From: Thalassospira marina
GTDB taxonomy: Bacteria > Pseudomonadota > Alphaproteobacteria > Rhodospirillales > Thalassospiraceae
Reading direction: 5' to 3'
Assembly (NCBI RefSeq): GCF_002844375.1
Contig: NZ_CP024199.1
Location: forward strand, 694,001-758,000
Length of the DNA: 64,000 nt
Shown: piece after piece, positions 18,072 to 27,269 of the stretch
Layout: each line of letters starts with the position of its first letter
Numbering within the stretch: the stretch's first letter is position 1
The notes under the pieces: model-generated
The model's database searches: none
Told to the model about the DNA's origin: nothing
Seen by the model: the letters and a program-made list of their open reading frames with translations, nothing else
Position numbers and translations under genes: made by a program

Positions 18072-18192
18072 CTGTTTTGTTTCCTGCATTCTTTCATCAT
18101 TGCGGACGTTTGTGTCGTCCCCATTGGCGGTATTACGGGTTGTGATATAGGCCCAAAGGCACGATGACGAAAACCCCTGTTGTGTGTTTTCA

Positions 18193-18975
18193 TCATGAGC
18201 CCGGCACTGCGGCGGACCCGGCCAGCAAACCACCATCAATTGTCAGCTCGGTGCCGGTCATATAGGCGGCCTCGTCAGATGCCAGCATAACCGCCAGTGC
18301 CGCGACCTCGGCGGGGCTGCCAAAGCGTTTTGCCGGGGTATCGGCAACAAGGGCAGCCATGTTTGCGGCCCGTTCCGGCCCTGATCCCAGCATGGGTTCC
18401 CACATGGGGGTTAATATTGCTGCCGGATGGATGGAATTGCAGCGAATGTTATAGCCTTGCTGGGCACAATAAAGCGCGACGGTTTTGCTATGATTGCGAA
18501 TGGCCGCCTTTGACGCGGCATAGGCCGCCGCCGCCGGAATGCCGACCATGCCGGAGCGTGATGATATATTAATGATCGACCCTGATGGCCGGTTGCGCAT
18601 GGCACCAATCGCGTATCGGCACCCCAGGAATGTACCATCAAGATTAACCCGGTGAACCGCGTGCCAGTCCGCAAGGCTGGCATGTTCCGGGTCATGGGCA
18701 ACCATGCCCTGTTCAAACCCGGTAATGCCGGCATTATTTACCAATACGTCAATTTCGGGATACTGCGTGGCAAAGGCATTCCAGTCATCCTCGCAACCAA
18801 CATCAAGGCGCATGGCTGAACAGCCCTGTTTTTGGGCAAAGTCGTGCAGGGCGGTTTCATTGCAATCGGTTGCGATAACCTGTGCGCCTTCGGCCAGGAA
18901 GGCTTCGCAAATGGCGGCACCAATGCCACGCGCTGCACCCGTGACGACGCAAATCCTGTTTTCAAGGCGTTTCAT
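18193..18975 (-). CDS. SDR-family oxidoreductase
   Basis: The 260-residue classical short-chain dehydrogenase has TGAARGIG (cofactor), NNAGITG, the catalytic serine in NISSRSG, YAASK, and the C-terminal MTGTELTIDGG typical of FabG-like enzymes. Aspartate after the second beta strand (ATDCNE) suggests NAD(H) preference. Substrate unknown. It is flanked by the htpG terminator and dgt and may be co-transcribed with dgt. Confidence 0.88.
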   Translation of the reverse strand: MKRLENRICVVTGAARGIGAAICEAFLAEGAQVIATDCNETALHDFAQKQGCSAMRLDVGCEDDWNAFATQYPEIDVLVNNAGITGFEQGMVAHDPEHASLADWHAVHRVNLDGTFLGCRYAIGAMRNRPSGSIINISSRSGMVGIPAAAAYAASKAAIRNHSKTVALYCAQQGYNIRCNSIHPAAILTPMWEPMLGSGPERAANMAALVADTPAKRFGSPAEVAALAVMLASDEAAYMTGTELTIDGGLLAGSAAVPGS

Positions 18976-19011
18976 GGGTGCATCCTTTCAGCTTGGCGGC
19001 ACGATACAGGC

Positions 19012-19042
19012 AAAAAAAGTGGCGCGTTTTTCAACGCGCCAC
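19012..19042 (-). terminator. Rho-independent terminator of htpG
   Basis: A 10-bp perfect stem (19042-19033 with 19028-19019 on the minus strand) is followed by a seven-T run (19018-19012). Confidence 0.9.
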
Positions 19043-19072
19043 CCATCATCGCAGGTCAGCCTTAAGGCTTGC

Positions 19073-20962
19073 TTAGTGACCCAAACCTTTTTCCATCACG
19101 CTATCCAGGCGACGGGCAAAGGCGACAGGGTCGGGCAGGGCCTCGCCTTCAAGGATGCGGGCCTGGTCCAGCAGAAGCTGGGCAGCATCTTCAAGGACGG
19201 GGGCCTTGGCATCGGCCTTTGCCAGATCCGAAAGTTTGCGGATCAGGCTGTGTTTCGGGTTGATTTCAAGGATACGCGCACTGACATCGTCAACGCGGTT
19301 ATGCTGTTTCATCAACCGTTCCATCCGAAGGTCCATATCGGTTTCATCGGCAATCAGGCAGCAGGCCGAACTGGTCAGACGGTCTGATTCGCGGACATCC
19401 TTCACACTGGTTCCCAGCGCAATCTTGATGGCGGCAATCAGGGTATCAAGCTCGGCATCGCTAACAGCCTTGTCCTCGGCATCGTCTTTTTTGTCGTCGC
19501 TGGCATCATCGGCTTTGACGTCGTTCAAATCGGCACCGCCACGGGTGACAGATTTGAAGTCTTTCTCGTCGAACTGGCCAACAGCAGGCATCCAGAATTC
19601 GTCAACCGGGTCGGTCAGCAGCAGAACTTCGACGCCCTTGGCGTCAAAGCCTTCCAGCTGCGGGCTGCGGCGCAGCGCATCCACATCTTCACCGCTGATA
19701 TAATAGATGGCCTTCTGGCCTTCCTTCATGCGGTTGACATAATCTTCCAGGCTGGTCCAGCCATCGGCCTTCGATGATTTGAACCGGGCTAGTTTCAGGA
19801 TGCGGTCGCGATTGGCGTAGTCTTCGTAAAGGCCTTCCTTGACGACCGAGCCAAAGGCCTCCCAGAAGGTATTGTAGCCTTCGATATCCTTTTTCGCGCT
19901 GCTTTCAAGTTCGGAAAGAAGCTTTTTGGTCAGGCCGTTCTTGATTTTGGTCAGAAGCGGGTGGTCCTGCAGCATTTCGCGCGACACGTTAAGCGGCAGG
20001 TCCTGGCTATCGACCACGCCCGAAACAAACCGCAACCAGGGCGGCAGCAATTCATCGGCCCCTTCGGTGATGAAAACCTTGCGGACATAAAGCTTCAGGT
20101 GCCCCTTGCGCGACGGATCATAAAGGTCGAACGGGCGCATGGTCGGAATGTAAAGCAGGCCGGTATATTCAATCGCGCCTTCGGCCTGATAGTGGATGGT
20201 TTTCCACGGGTCATCAAAGGCGTGCGAGCTGTGCTTGTAGAATTCCTTGTACTGCTCGTCGGTGATTTCCGATTTCGGCCGGGTCCAAAGGGCCGAGGCT
20301 TCGTTCAGGGTTTCATCCCCGCCATCTGCCTTCATCAGGATCACCGGAATACCGATATGGTCGGAATAGGTTTTGACGATGTGGCGCAGGCGGTATTCTT
20401 CGGTGAAATCCTTGGCATCTTCATTGAGATGCAGGGTGATCTGCGTGCCGCGGCCTTCCATTTCGGCTTCGGCGATGGTGTATTCGCCCTTGCCATCGGA
20501 TGTCCATTTCCAGGCCTGGTCTTCGCCCGCCTTTTTGGTGGTGACTTCAACCTTGTTTGCCACCATGAAGGCCGAATAAAAGCCGACGCCAAACTGGCCA
20601 ATCAGATCGACGCTTTTTTTCGCGTCTTTTGCCTGGCTCATGGCTTCAACAAATTTGGCCGTACCGGAATTGGCAATCGTACCGAGATTTTCCACCAGGT
20701 CGGCTTTGTTCATGCCAATGCCATTATCGATAATGGTCAGGACATTACGAACATTGTCCGTCATCAGGCGAATTTTGAATTCGCTGTCGCCGGCAATCAG
20801 TTCGGGGTTGCCAATGGCTTCATAGCGCAGCTTGTCACACGCATCTGATGCGTTGGAAATGAGCTCGCGCAGGAAGATGTCCTTGTTGGAATAAAGCGAG
20901 TGGACAACGATGTCGAGAAGGCGGCTGACCTCTGCCTCGAACCGCATTTTTTCTTCCGTCAT
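19073..20962 (-). CDS. htpG: Hsp90-family molecular chaperone HtpG
   Basis: The 629-residue product is the usual HtpG length. The GHKL ATPase domain is evident (SNASDACDKLRYEA, IDNGIGM, LGTIANSGT, IGQFGVGFYSAFMV), then the middle domain (NVSREMLQ) and the C-terminal dimerisation domain. It is an ATP-dependent cytosolic chaperone for protein refolding under stress. The start at ATG 20962 matches family N termini (MTEEKMRFEAEVSRLL) and has AAGGAG upstream; the frame is open back to 21160. An acidic insert of D, K and A residues around position 485-500 is typical of alphaproteobacterial members. Confidence 0.97.
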   Translation of the reverse strand: MTEEKMRFEAEVSRLLDIVVHSLYSNKDIFLRELISNASDACDKLRYEAIGNPELIAGDSEFKIRLMTDNVRNVLTIIDNGIGMNKADLVENLGTIANSGTAKFVEAMSQAKDAKKSVDLIGQFGVGFYSAFMVANKVEVTTKKAGEDQAWKWTSDGKGEYTIAEAEMEGRGTQITLHLNEDAKDFTEEYRLRHIVKTYSDHIGIPVILMKADGGDETLNEASALWTRPKSEITDEQYKEFYKHSSHAFDDPWKTIHYQAEGAIEYTGLLYIPTMRPFDLYDPSRKGHLKLYVRKVFITEGADELLPPWLRFVSGVVDSQDLPLNVSREMLQDHPLLTKIKNGLTKKLLSELESSAKKDIEGYNTFWEAFGSVVKEGLYEDYANRDRILKLARFKSSKADGWTSLEDYVNRMKEGQKAIYYISGEDVDALRRSPQLEGFDAKGVEVLLLTDPVDEFWMPAVGQFDEKDFKSVTRGGADLNDVKADDASDDKKDDAEDKAVSDAELDTLIAAIKIALGTSVKDVRESDRLTSSACCLIADETDMDLRMERLMKQHNRVDDVSARILEINPKHSLIRKLSDLAKADAKAPVLEDAAQLLLDQARILEGEALPDPVAFARRLDSVMEKGLGH

Positions 20963-21223
20963 GACCTCTGTTTTCTCCTTTGGGATCAATGGACTTACCA
21001 TCACTTTACGAGGATAAAAAATATATCCTCCGCGACCGCAACCTGCTTGATATGCGTCAACACATCTTGCAGCGCAAGCCCTGTATCCTACATCTAAAGG
21101 AACACGGTTTTTCCCGGCACCCCAAAAACGGTGTCGATCCTGCCCCGGGATGGGCAACATCCCGGATAAAAATGCAAGGTGTCATACCTTGTGAACGTCC
21201 AAGGCTTAAACAGGAGGCCAAAT

Positions 21224-21547
21224 ATGAAGGTTCCCGTGCAAATCACCTATCGTGATGTTGACCAGTCCGATGCGCTTGACGAGCGTATCCGTTTCAAGGT
21301 GGAGAAACTGGAAGAGACCTTCGATCGCATGACGTCCTGCCATGTGATTATTGAAAGACCGCATTCATCCCACGCCCGCAGCCAGTATGCCGTTCATTTC
21401 GGCATTAATGTTCCGGGCAAGGAAATCATGGTCAAGCGCGATAGCGCCGATCACGCGCACGAGGATGTTTATATCGCCCTTAAAAACAGCTATCAGGCCG
21501 CGCGTCGCCAGCTCAAGGAATATGCCGAAAAGATGCGCAACCATTAA
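21224..21547 (+). CDS. hpf: Short ribosome hibernation promoting factor (HPF/RaiA family)
   Basis: The 107-residue protein of the sigma-54 modulation/S30EA family begins MKVPVQITYRDVDQSDAL, with a consensus CAGGAGG at 21211-21217. It contains only the N-terminal beta-alpha-beta-beta-beta-alpha domain, not the long-HPF C-terminal dimerisation domain. Such factors bind the small ribosomal subunit in stationary phase or stress. The gene is divergent from htpG and is followed by a terminator. Confidence 0.85.
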   Translation: MKVPVQITYRDVDQSDALDERIRFKVEKLEETFDRMTSCHVIIERPHSSHARSQYAVHFGINVPGKEIMVKRDSADHAHEDVYIALKNSYQAARRQLKEYAEKMRNH

Positions 21548-21592
21548 ACAGGTTGCCAGGCAATTGATCCCGTAGAGGGTTTTGAAAGGATC

Positions 21593-21622
21593 GGGGCGGC
21601 AAGGATGCCGCCCCGTTGTTGT
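21593..21622 (+). terminator. Rho-independent terminator of hpf
   Basis: A 9-bp perfect stem (21593-21601 with 21606-21614), tetraloop AGGA, then a T-rich tail. Confidence 0.75.
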
Positions 21623-21683
21623 TTCTGCTATTTGTGCTGCGTTCGGGTGTAACCCCGGCAGGATTGGGGCCGTTTCGCCCCTG

Positions 21684-22319
21684 TCAGGCAAACTGGTTTT
21701 GCAAAGCACCCTGTATGCCCTGTTGCGGGCCGGTTCCGGCCACCGGTGCATGTTCAAGCGTTTCAAGCGGCAGGCGGGCGTCACGCAGGGCACGGGCCCA
21801 CCATTTCAAATCGGCAAGCTGTTTTTGGACGGCGGCCCTGGCGGTGGCGCTGTCATAGGGGCGGCCATCGTCGCCAAAACAGTCCCAGACATTGGCAAAG
21901 CTGACGGTTTCGCGGATGGTGGCAACGTGAAGTTCGCCAAAAACATTGCGTAACTGTTCGGCGGCGCGCAATCCGCCGGAAATGCCGCCATAGGTCACAA
22001 AGCCCGCTGGTTTGCGGCACCATTCATCGCGGGCCGAATCGATCAGAAGTTTCAGTTCACCGGTAAAGCTGTGGTTATATTCCGGTGTCACGATCAGATA
22101 GGCATCCGCCTCGGCAATGGCGGGGCGGATTTGTGTGGTGACGGGGCAGTTTTGCCGCCCGCCGCGCGGGGTATGTTTGATCAGGGCGGGGTCGATGGTT
22201 TCAATCAGAAAATCGCCGTCTTCCAGAATGATGGGAACCAGCCAGTTCACAATCGTATCGCAAAACCGGCCCTTGCTGGCACTGCCATAGATGATAGCCA
22301 GATTTAAACGTTCCATCAT
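21684..22319 (-). CDS. NADPH-dependent FMN reductase family protein
   Basis: The 211-residue flavodoxin-fold reductase has the phosphate-binding loop IYGSASKGRFCD and the flavin-binding stretch TPEYNHSFTGELKLLID followed by GGISGG. These enzymes reduce FMN, quinones or azo compounds with NAD(P)H. The divergent neighbour is a SoxR regulator, and a SoxR-type box lies in this gene's promoter, so it is probably induced by redox-cycling agents. Confidence 0.87.
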   Translation of the reverse strand: MMERLNLAIIYGSASKGRFCDTIVNWLVPIILEDGDFLIETIDPALIKHTPRGGRQNCPVTTQIRPAIAEADAYLIVTPEYNHSFTGELKLLIDSARDEWCRKPAGFVTYGGISGGLRAAEQLRNVFGELHVATIRETVSFANVWDCFGDDGRPYDSATARAAVQKQLADLKWWARALRDARLPLETLEHAPVAGTGPQQGIQGALQNQFA

Positions 22320-22351
22320 TTCATCCTCTGTTTTTCTGTTCAGGGATTTCG

Positions 22352-22382
22352 TTTCTAAAACCTCAACTTATGTTAAGGTCAA
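22352..22382 (-). promoter_or_regulatory. SoxR box in a 19-bp-spacer promoter of the FMN reductase
   Basis: On the minus strand TTGACC (22382-22377) and TAGAAA (22357-22352) are separated by 19 bases, the overlong spacer of MerR/SoxR-activated promoters. The plus-strand sequence CCTCAACTTATGTTAAGG (22361-22378) is an imperfect 18-bp palindrome (7 of 9 half-site bases pair) closely resembling the known soxS box CCTCAAGTTAACTTGAGG. It covers the spacer as SoxR requires. Confidence 0.8.
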
Positions 22383-22412
22383 GCGGATAATGAAATTGAT
22401 GGCAGGATGAAA

Positions 22413-22940
22413 ATGGCACCTGTAAAACCGGCCACCCGGCACCGGATCAGCCCGGTTCTTTCGGTGGGCGACGTGGCGGCCCGAACCGGCCTTGCGGTTT
22501 CGGCGATCCATTTTTACGAACGTCAGGGCCTGATCCGCAGTATTCGCACCCAGGGCAACCAGCGCCGTTTTCATCGCGGGGTGTTACGGCGCATCGGCAT
22601 TATCAAGGTGGCGCAACGCACCGGTATTCCCCTTGCCGAAATTCGCGAAGCCCTGTCCAGCCTGCCGATTGACCGTCCCCCCACAGGGCGGGACTGGCAA
22701 CGCCTGTCGTCGCGCTGGCGCGATGACTTGAATGTCCGCATCGAACAGCTTACCCGCCTGCGCGACCAGTTAGGCGACTGCATTGGCTGTGGTTGTCTGT
22801 CATTGTCGGATTGTCCGCTACGTAACCCTGATGATTACCTGGCAAAAGACGGGCCGGGGGCGCGCCTGTTGGAAGGCGCTGCCGGGGATGTTGCAGAAGA
22901 CGCCGTAAATGCCCCGGCAAGTGATGACGGGCACGAATGA
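22413..22940 (+). CDS. soxR: Redox-sensitive transcriptional activator SoxR
   Basis: The 175-residue MerR-family regulator has an N-terminal winged helix (about 15-83, starting LSVGDVAARTGLAVSAIHFYE) and the SoxR [2Fe-2S] signature with cysteines at 123, 126, 128 and 134 (CX2CXCX5C). It ends in an acidic tail. Oxidation of the cluster by superoxide or redox-cycling drugs untwists the target promoter. The start is ATG 22413 behind CAGGA; ATG 22407 is an alternative. It is divergent from the FMN reductase it probably controls. No soxS is present, as is normal outside enterobacteria. Confidence 0.93.
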   Translation: MAPVKPATRHRISPVLSVGDVAARTGLAVSAIHFYERQGLIRSIRTQGNQRRFHRGVLRRIGIIKVAQRTGIPLAEIREALSSLPIDRPPTGRDWQRLSSRWRDDLNVRIEQLTRLRDQLGDCIGCGCLSLSDCPLRNPDDYLAKDGPGARLLEGAAGDVAEDAVNAPASDDGHE

Positions 22941-23109
22941 TTTCGCTGCTTTTGTATGCAGATGTGACACCGGGGTGAAAAATGCCCTGAAAATTGGCGT
23001 TTTGCCGGGGGTGAAAATGGCTGAATGCTTGACTTCGCCCGGGCAAAGTGTTGAAAAGCGCTAAGACCGGTGGTTTCCGTACCCGGTAACCGCCTGCTGG
23101 AAGAGTTTT

Positions 23110-25986
23110 ATGCAGATTTCAACCCGATCCGGTCCCCGCATTCTTGCCGTTCTGGGGCCGACCAACACCGGCAAGACCCACCTGGCCATGGAACGGATGT
23201 TGGCGCATACCACAGGTATGATCGGCTTTCCGTTACGCCTGCTTGCGCGCGAAAATTATGATCGCGCCGTGGCCAAGGTTGGCAAAGGGGCCGTTGCCCT
23301 GATTACGGGTGAAGAACGCATCCTGCCGCCGCGTGCGCGCTATTATCTGTGCACGGTCGAGGCCATGCCGGTAAATATGCCGGTTGATTTCATGGCAATT
23401 GATGAAATCCAGATGTGCGCGGACCCGGAACGCGGCCACGTTTTTACCGACCGGTTGCTTCATGCCCGCGGGCGGCATGAAACCATGTTCATGGGCGCTG
23501 AAACCATTCGCCCCGTGATCCGCCAGCTTGTTGATAATGTCGAATTTGATACCCGTGCGCGGTTTTCAACCCTGACCTATTCCGGGCCAAAGAAAATCCA
23601 GCGTTTGCCTTCGCAATCCGCTGTTGTGACATTTTCCGCGCAGGAAGTTTATGCCGTTGCCGAACTGGTCCGCCGCCAGAAGGGCGGGGCAGCCGTGGTA
23701 TTGGGCGCGCTTAGCCCGCGCACACGTAATGCCCAGGTCGAAATGTTCCAGAATGGTGATGTGGAACATCTGATTGCGACGGATGCCATTGGCATGGGCC
23801 TTAACCTTGATCTGCAGCATGTGGCATTTGCCGCCCTGTCGAAATTTGACGGGCAGTTCCACCGGAATCTGAGCGCTGCCGAAACCGCCCAGATTGCCGG
23901 GCGCGCCGGGCGCCATATGAATGATGGTTCCTTTGGCGTTACCGGGAATTTGACCGGCATTGACCCTGACATCATCGAACAGATCGAAGCCCACGAATTT
24001 GATGCGCTGACCAAAGTATACTGGCGTTCGGCGCGGCCTGATTTCCGGTCTGTCGAGGGATTGCAGCAATCATTGCGGCGCTTGCCTGATAATCCGATGC
24101 TGATTCGCGTGCGCGAACCGGTTGACGAGATCATGCTTGATCATCTTGCGCATAGCGAAGACATCGCCCGCATTACCCGGTCGCCTGACCGGGTGCGGCT
24201 GTTATGGGAAGTCTGCCAGATTCCAGACTTCCGAAATATCCATACTGACGCCCATCCGCGCCTGCTTGGTTCCATCTACAAATTCCTCTGTCAGCCAAAA
24301 AGCAAGCTGCCAACGGACTGGATGGGCGAACAGGTCTTGCGTATGGATCGTTATGATGGTGATATCGACCAGCTATCTTCACGGCTCGCGGGGATTCGCG
24401 TCTGGACATATGTTTCGCACAAGCATAACTGGCTTGATGACGCGAATCATTGGCAGGAACGAACGCGCGCCATTGAGGACAAGCTGTCAGATGTGCTACA
24501 TGAACGGTTGACCCAAAGGTTTGTGGATCGCCGGACCTCGGTTTTATTGAAAAGTCTCAAGGACAAGTCTGAACTCATGTCTACCATCACTGCGAATGGT
24601 GAAGTCCAGGTCGAAGGTGAATTCGTCGGCCGATTGGAAGGATTCCGTTTCATTGCCGATGAAACCGATGCCGCTTTCGAAGGCAAAGCAATTGCCAGTG
24701 CCGCCCGTCGCGCACTGAGCGGTGAAATTGCCCAGCGTGTCAAAACACTGGAAACGGACGAGGATGGCCAGTTCGCCGTGAATGGCAAACTAGAGATCCT
24801 GTGGAACGGTGCCGCCGTTGGAACCCTGAAAAAGGGTGACACGGTTCTGAGCCCGGAAATCAGCGTCATCGACAGCGAATTTTTTGATGGCCCCACGCGC
24901 GAACGTGTGCGGATCCGGTTGCAGACATGGCTGAACAGCCATATCGAAACCCGCCTCAAGATGCTGACCCGCCTGCGGGACTGCCAGCTGACCGGCGCGA
25001 TTCGCGGCCTGTTGTTCCAGCTTAACGAAGGTCTGGGCTGTGTTCCGCGTTCGGAACTTGAAAGCCTGATCAAGGACCTGAGCGATGATGATCGCAAGGC
25101 GCTGGCAAAACTGGGCGTGCGCCTGGGTGTTGAAACGGTTCACGTTCTTGATGCCCTGAAGCCGGACCCCGTTGAACTGCGTGGCATTCTTTGGGCGGTT
25201 TCGCGTGAGCTTGAAGAACTGCCGGAACTGCCGCCGGCAGGCCGCACGTCGGTTCCCAATGATCGTGCCAATTCCAAGGGTTTCTATCTGGCTGCCGGTT
25301 ACATGCCGGTTGGCCCGCTTGCGGCCCGCGTTGACATGCTGGAACGTTTTGCCGCCCTTCTGCGCCAGAAAGCGCGTGAAAATGACGGCAAGGTTCGCCC
25401 TGATCCCGATCTTCTTTCGCTGCTGGGCTGCACGGTTGAGCAGGCCGAAGGCGTTTTCACCGCCCTTGGCTGGCGTGCCGAGATCGTAAAGGTCAAAAAG
25501 GCACCGGCGGCCGAAGCGGCCAGCGAAGCCAAAGCGGAAGAAACTGCCGAAGCAGGCGAATCGGAAGCAGCTGTTGCCGTTGAAGCACCGGCCGAAGCCG
25601 AAGCGACCAGCGAAACCGAAGTGAGTGCCGATGCATCGGCACCGGCCGAATCGGCTGAAGGTGCTGCTGGCGATGATGAATTTGAAGAAGTGAAATTCTT
25701 CGTTCGTGTTGATCGTCGCAAACGCCATCATGCTGGCCAGAATGCCCGTGGCCCGCGCAATAACCAGCAGGCAAATGCAGCTGGCGAAGGTCGCGGTGCT
25801 GGCAATGGCAACCGTGGCGGCCAGAAAGGCGGCCCGCGCAATGCCAAGGGCGGCCCGAAATCGGGTGGTCCGAAAGGCAATGGCCCGCGTCATGGCGGTA
25901 AACCGCAGGCACCTGCGAAAAACAATCAGATCAACGAAGATTCGCCCTTCGCGAAGCTTAAGGAAATGCTTGCCGCCAAGGGCTGA
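23110..25986 (+). CDS. SUV3-like ATP-dependent RNA helicase with disordered C-terminal tail
   Basis: The 958-residue superfamily 2 helicase has Walker A GPTNTGKT (16-23), Walker B DEIQ (98-101), motif V ATDAIGMGLN and motif VI QIAGRAGR. This is the arrangement of the mitochondrial SUV3 helicase and its alphaproteobacterial relatives, which unwind RNA for degradation. From about residue 800 an Ala/Glu-rich acidic stretch is followed by a basic Gly/Asn/Arg/Lys-rich tail of about 90 residues, probably disordered and RNA-binding. An S4-domain protein lies 209 bases downstream, the usual alphaproteobacterial neighbour. No promoter is obvious. Confidence 0.9.
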   Translation: MQISTRSGPRILAVLGPTNTGKTHLAMERMLAHTTGMIGFPLRLLARENYDRAVAKVGKGAVALITGEERILPPRARYYLCTVEAMPVNMPVDFMAIDEIQMCADPERGHVFTDRLLHARGRHETMFMGAETIRPVIRQLVDNVEFDTRARFSTLTYSGPKKIQRLPSQSAVVTFSAQEVYAVAELVRRQKGGAAVVLGALSPRTRNAQVEMFQNGDVEHLIATDAIGMGLNLDLQHVAFAALSKFDGQFHRNLSAAETAQIAGRAGRHMNDGSFGVTGNLTGIDPDIIEQIEAHEFDALTKVYWRSARPDFRSVEGLQQSLRRLPDNPMLIRVREPVDEIMLDHLAHSEDIARITRSPDRVRLLWEVCQIPDFRNIHTDAHPRLLGSIYKFLCQPKSKLPTDWMGEQVLRMDRYDGDIDQLSSRLAGIRVWTYVSHKHNWLDDANHWQERTRAIEDKLSDVLHERLTQRFVDRRTSVLLKSLKDKSELMSTITANGEVQVEGEFVGRLEGFRFIADETDAAFEGKAIASAARRALSGEIAQRVKTLETDEDGQFAVNGKLEILWNGAAVGTLKKGDTVLSPEISVIDSEFFDGPTRERVRIRLQTWLNSHIETRLKMLTRLRDCQLTGAIRGLLFQLNEGLGCVPRSELESLIKDLSDDDRKALAKLGVRLGVETVHVLDALKPDPVELRGILWAVSRELEELPELPPAGRTSVPNDRANSKGFYLAAGYMPVGPLAARVDMLERFAALLRQKARENDGKVRPDPDLLSLLGCTVEQAEGVFTALGWRAEIVKVKKAPAAEAASEAKAEETAEAGESEAAVAVEAPAEAEATSETEVSADASAPAESAEGAAGDDEFEEVKFFVRVDRRKRHHAGQNARGPRNNQQANAAGEGRGAGNGNRGGQKGGPRNAKGGPKSGGPKGNGPRHGGKPQAPAKNNQINEDSPFAKLKEMLAAKG

Positions 25987-26195
25987 TGCCAGGCTGGCTG
26001 CATAATGATCCGGTTTTCGGCCTGTTGTGGAAACACAGCAGGCCGAACTGCTTTTTGGGCTCTGTTTGGCAGCGTCTGTCAAGGGCCCGGGGCAGGGGGA
26101 CGTGTTCTGGCATCACAGCCTTGCCAAATACCCCGCCAAAATGAAACAAAGTGGGTCAGATCAAACAATCCAGACCAATCGGGAAATTTGCACTG

Positions 26196-26606
26196 ATGTC
26201 CGATCCGGAAGGCGGCAAGATCCGCATTGATAAATGGCTGTGGTATGCGCGGTTTTTCAAAACGCGTTCACTGGCCAGCAAGGCCTGTCAGGGCGGGCAT
26301 ATCGTCCTGAATTCGGCGACGGTTTCAAAGGCCAGCGTGGCCGTTGGGCCGGGTGACCGAATCCAGTTTTTCCAGGGGCCGCATATTCGCATCGTCGAAA
26401 TTGTTGCCGTGGGCACCCGGCGTGGGCCCGCACCGGAGGCGCAGGCCCTTTATGAGGACCATTCACCGCCCCGCATCAAAAAGGCCGATGCAGACGCCGA
26501 TATCAGGACGGCTGCGGTCGCTGTACGCGAAACCGGCAGTGGTCGCCCCACCAAGGCGGAAAGACGCGCCTTGGACCGTTTGCGGGCCGAAGGAGAGCCA
26601 GACTGA
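26196..26606 (+). CDS. S4-domain RNA-binding protein (HslR/Hsp15-like)
   Basis: The 136-residue product has an N-terminal S4 domain (IRIDKWLWYARFFKTRSLASKACQGG is split across about residues 9-34) and a C-terminal basic extension with GRPTKAERRALDRL. Hsp15-type proteins recycle stalled 50S subunits carrying peptidyl-tRNA. The start at ATG 26196 has only a weak GGGA upstream; GTG 26151 would add 15 residues. It follows the SUV3-like helicase and ends in a strong terminator. Confidence 0.85.
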   Translation: MSDPEGGKIRIDKWLWYARFFKTRSLASKACQGGHIVLNSATVSKASVAVGPGDRIQFFQGPHIRIVEIVAVGTRRGPAPEAQALYEDHSPPRIKKADADADIRTAAVAVRETGSGRPTKAERRALDRLRAEGEPD

Positions 26607-26654
26607 TTTTACCGCCCTGTGAGGGGACATGAGGGGGCTTGCCCAAAATACCTG

Positions 26655-26700
26655 AAACAGAACGCCACGGTTGCTGCAAAGCCCGTGGCGTTCTGTTTTA
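26655..26700 (+). terminator. Strong terminator hairpin after the S4 gene
   Basis: A perfect 16-bp stem (26655-26670 with 26683-26698) with a 12-base loop; the right arm ends in TTT. The following 26701-27051 holds no gene I can support. Confidence 0.85.
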
Positions 26701-27051
26701 TGGTCGGTGTTGGTTGCTGATTGCTTTCTGGCGTCAGCTTGCTTGTGTATCTGCGCACTGTGATCTGGCGCACAGGGTAGGGCTTTAACCCGCATTTTCC
26801 AGTGTTTGGGCGCGGTGGCAACGCAGTTGGCGGTGGTATGTGGGGTGGGGCGAATCTACCGTTGTGATCGGCTTTGCAGAGGCATGTCGGCGCGGGCGAT
26901 TCGCAAAAATGTGGCGGTAATGGTGCCGAATTGGCGTTGACTTTGTGCGCTGCGCCGCTTATCCACTGCGGCCTTGCGTTCCAAATCGATGCTGCGTTTG
27001 ACAAAACCCGCCGCTATTGCCGGATTTCGGGGATAAAAGGCGGTGGCGTGA

Positions 27052-27080
27052 TTGACAGCGCAGGTGGGAAGCCCTATACA
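27052..27080 (+). promoter_or_regulatory. Sigma-70 promoter of rpmH
   Basis: A consensus -35 TTGACA (27052-27057) and -10 TATACA (27075-27080) are separated by 17 bases, about 50 bases before the rpmH start. This is the best housekeeping promoter in the window. Confidence 0.85.
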
Positions 27081-27130
27081 GCGGACCTCGAATTTTATTG
27101 GATTACCTTCATTAGAACGGAGTAAGTGCA

Positions 27131-27265
27131 GTGAAGCGCACCTACCAGCCCAGCAAACTCGTACGGAAACGCCGCCACGGCTTCCGTTCCCGCAACGCGA
27201 CCGTCGGTGGCCGCCGCGTGATTACCGCACGCCGCGCCAAGGGCCGCAAGCGTCTGTCGGCCTAA
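27131..27265 (+). CDS. rpmH: 50S ribosomal protein L34
   Basis: The 44-residue, very basic protein begins with GTG (MKRTYQPSKLVRKRRHGFRS) and ends RAKGRKRLSA, the universal L34 pattern. ACGGAG at 27117-27122 is eight bases upstream of the GTG. It heads the rpmH-rnpA-yidD-yidC cluster, with rnpA starting four bases after its stop. Confidence 0.98.
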   Translation: MKRTYQPSKLVRKRRHGFRSRNATVGGRRVITARRAKGRKRLSA

Positions 27266-27269
27266 TCTT

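Noticed and set aside
26954..26972. DnaA-box-like TTATCCACT flanked by GCCGC/GCGGC upstream of rpmH, suggesting an origin
   Set aside because: A single box with one mismatch, no cluster, no dnaA or other origin genes, and no AT-rich unwinding stretch; rpmH is often far from oriC in this class.
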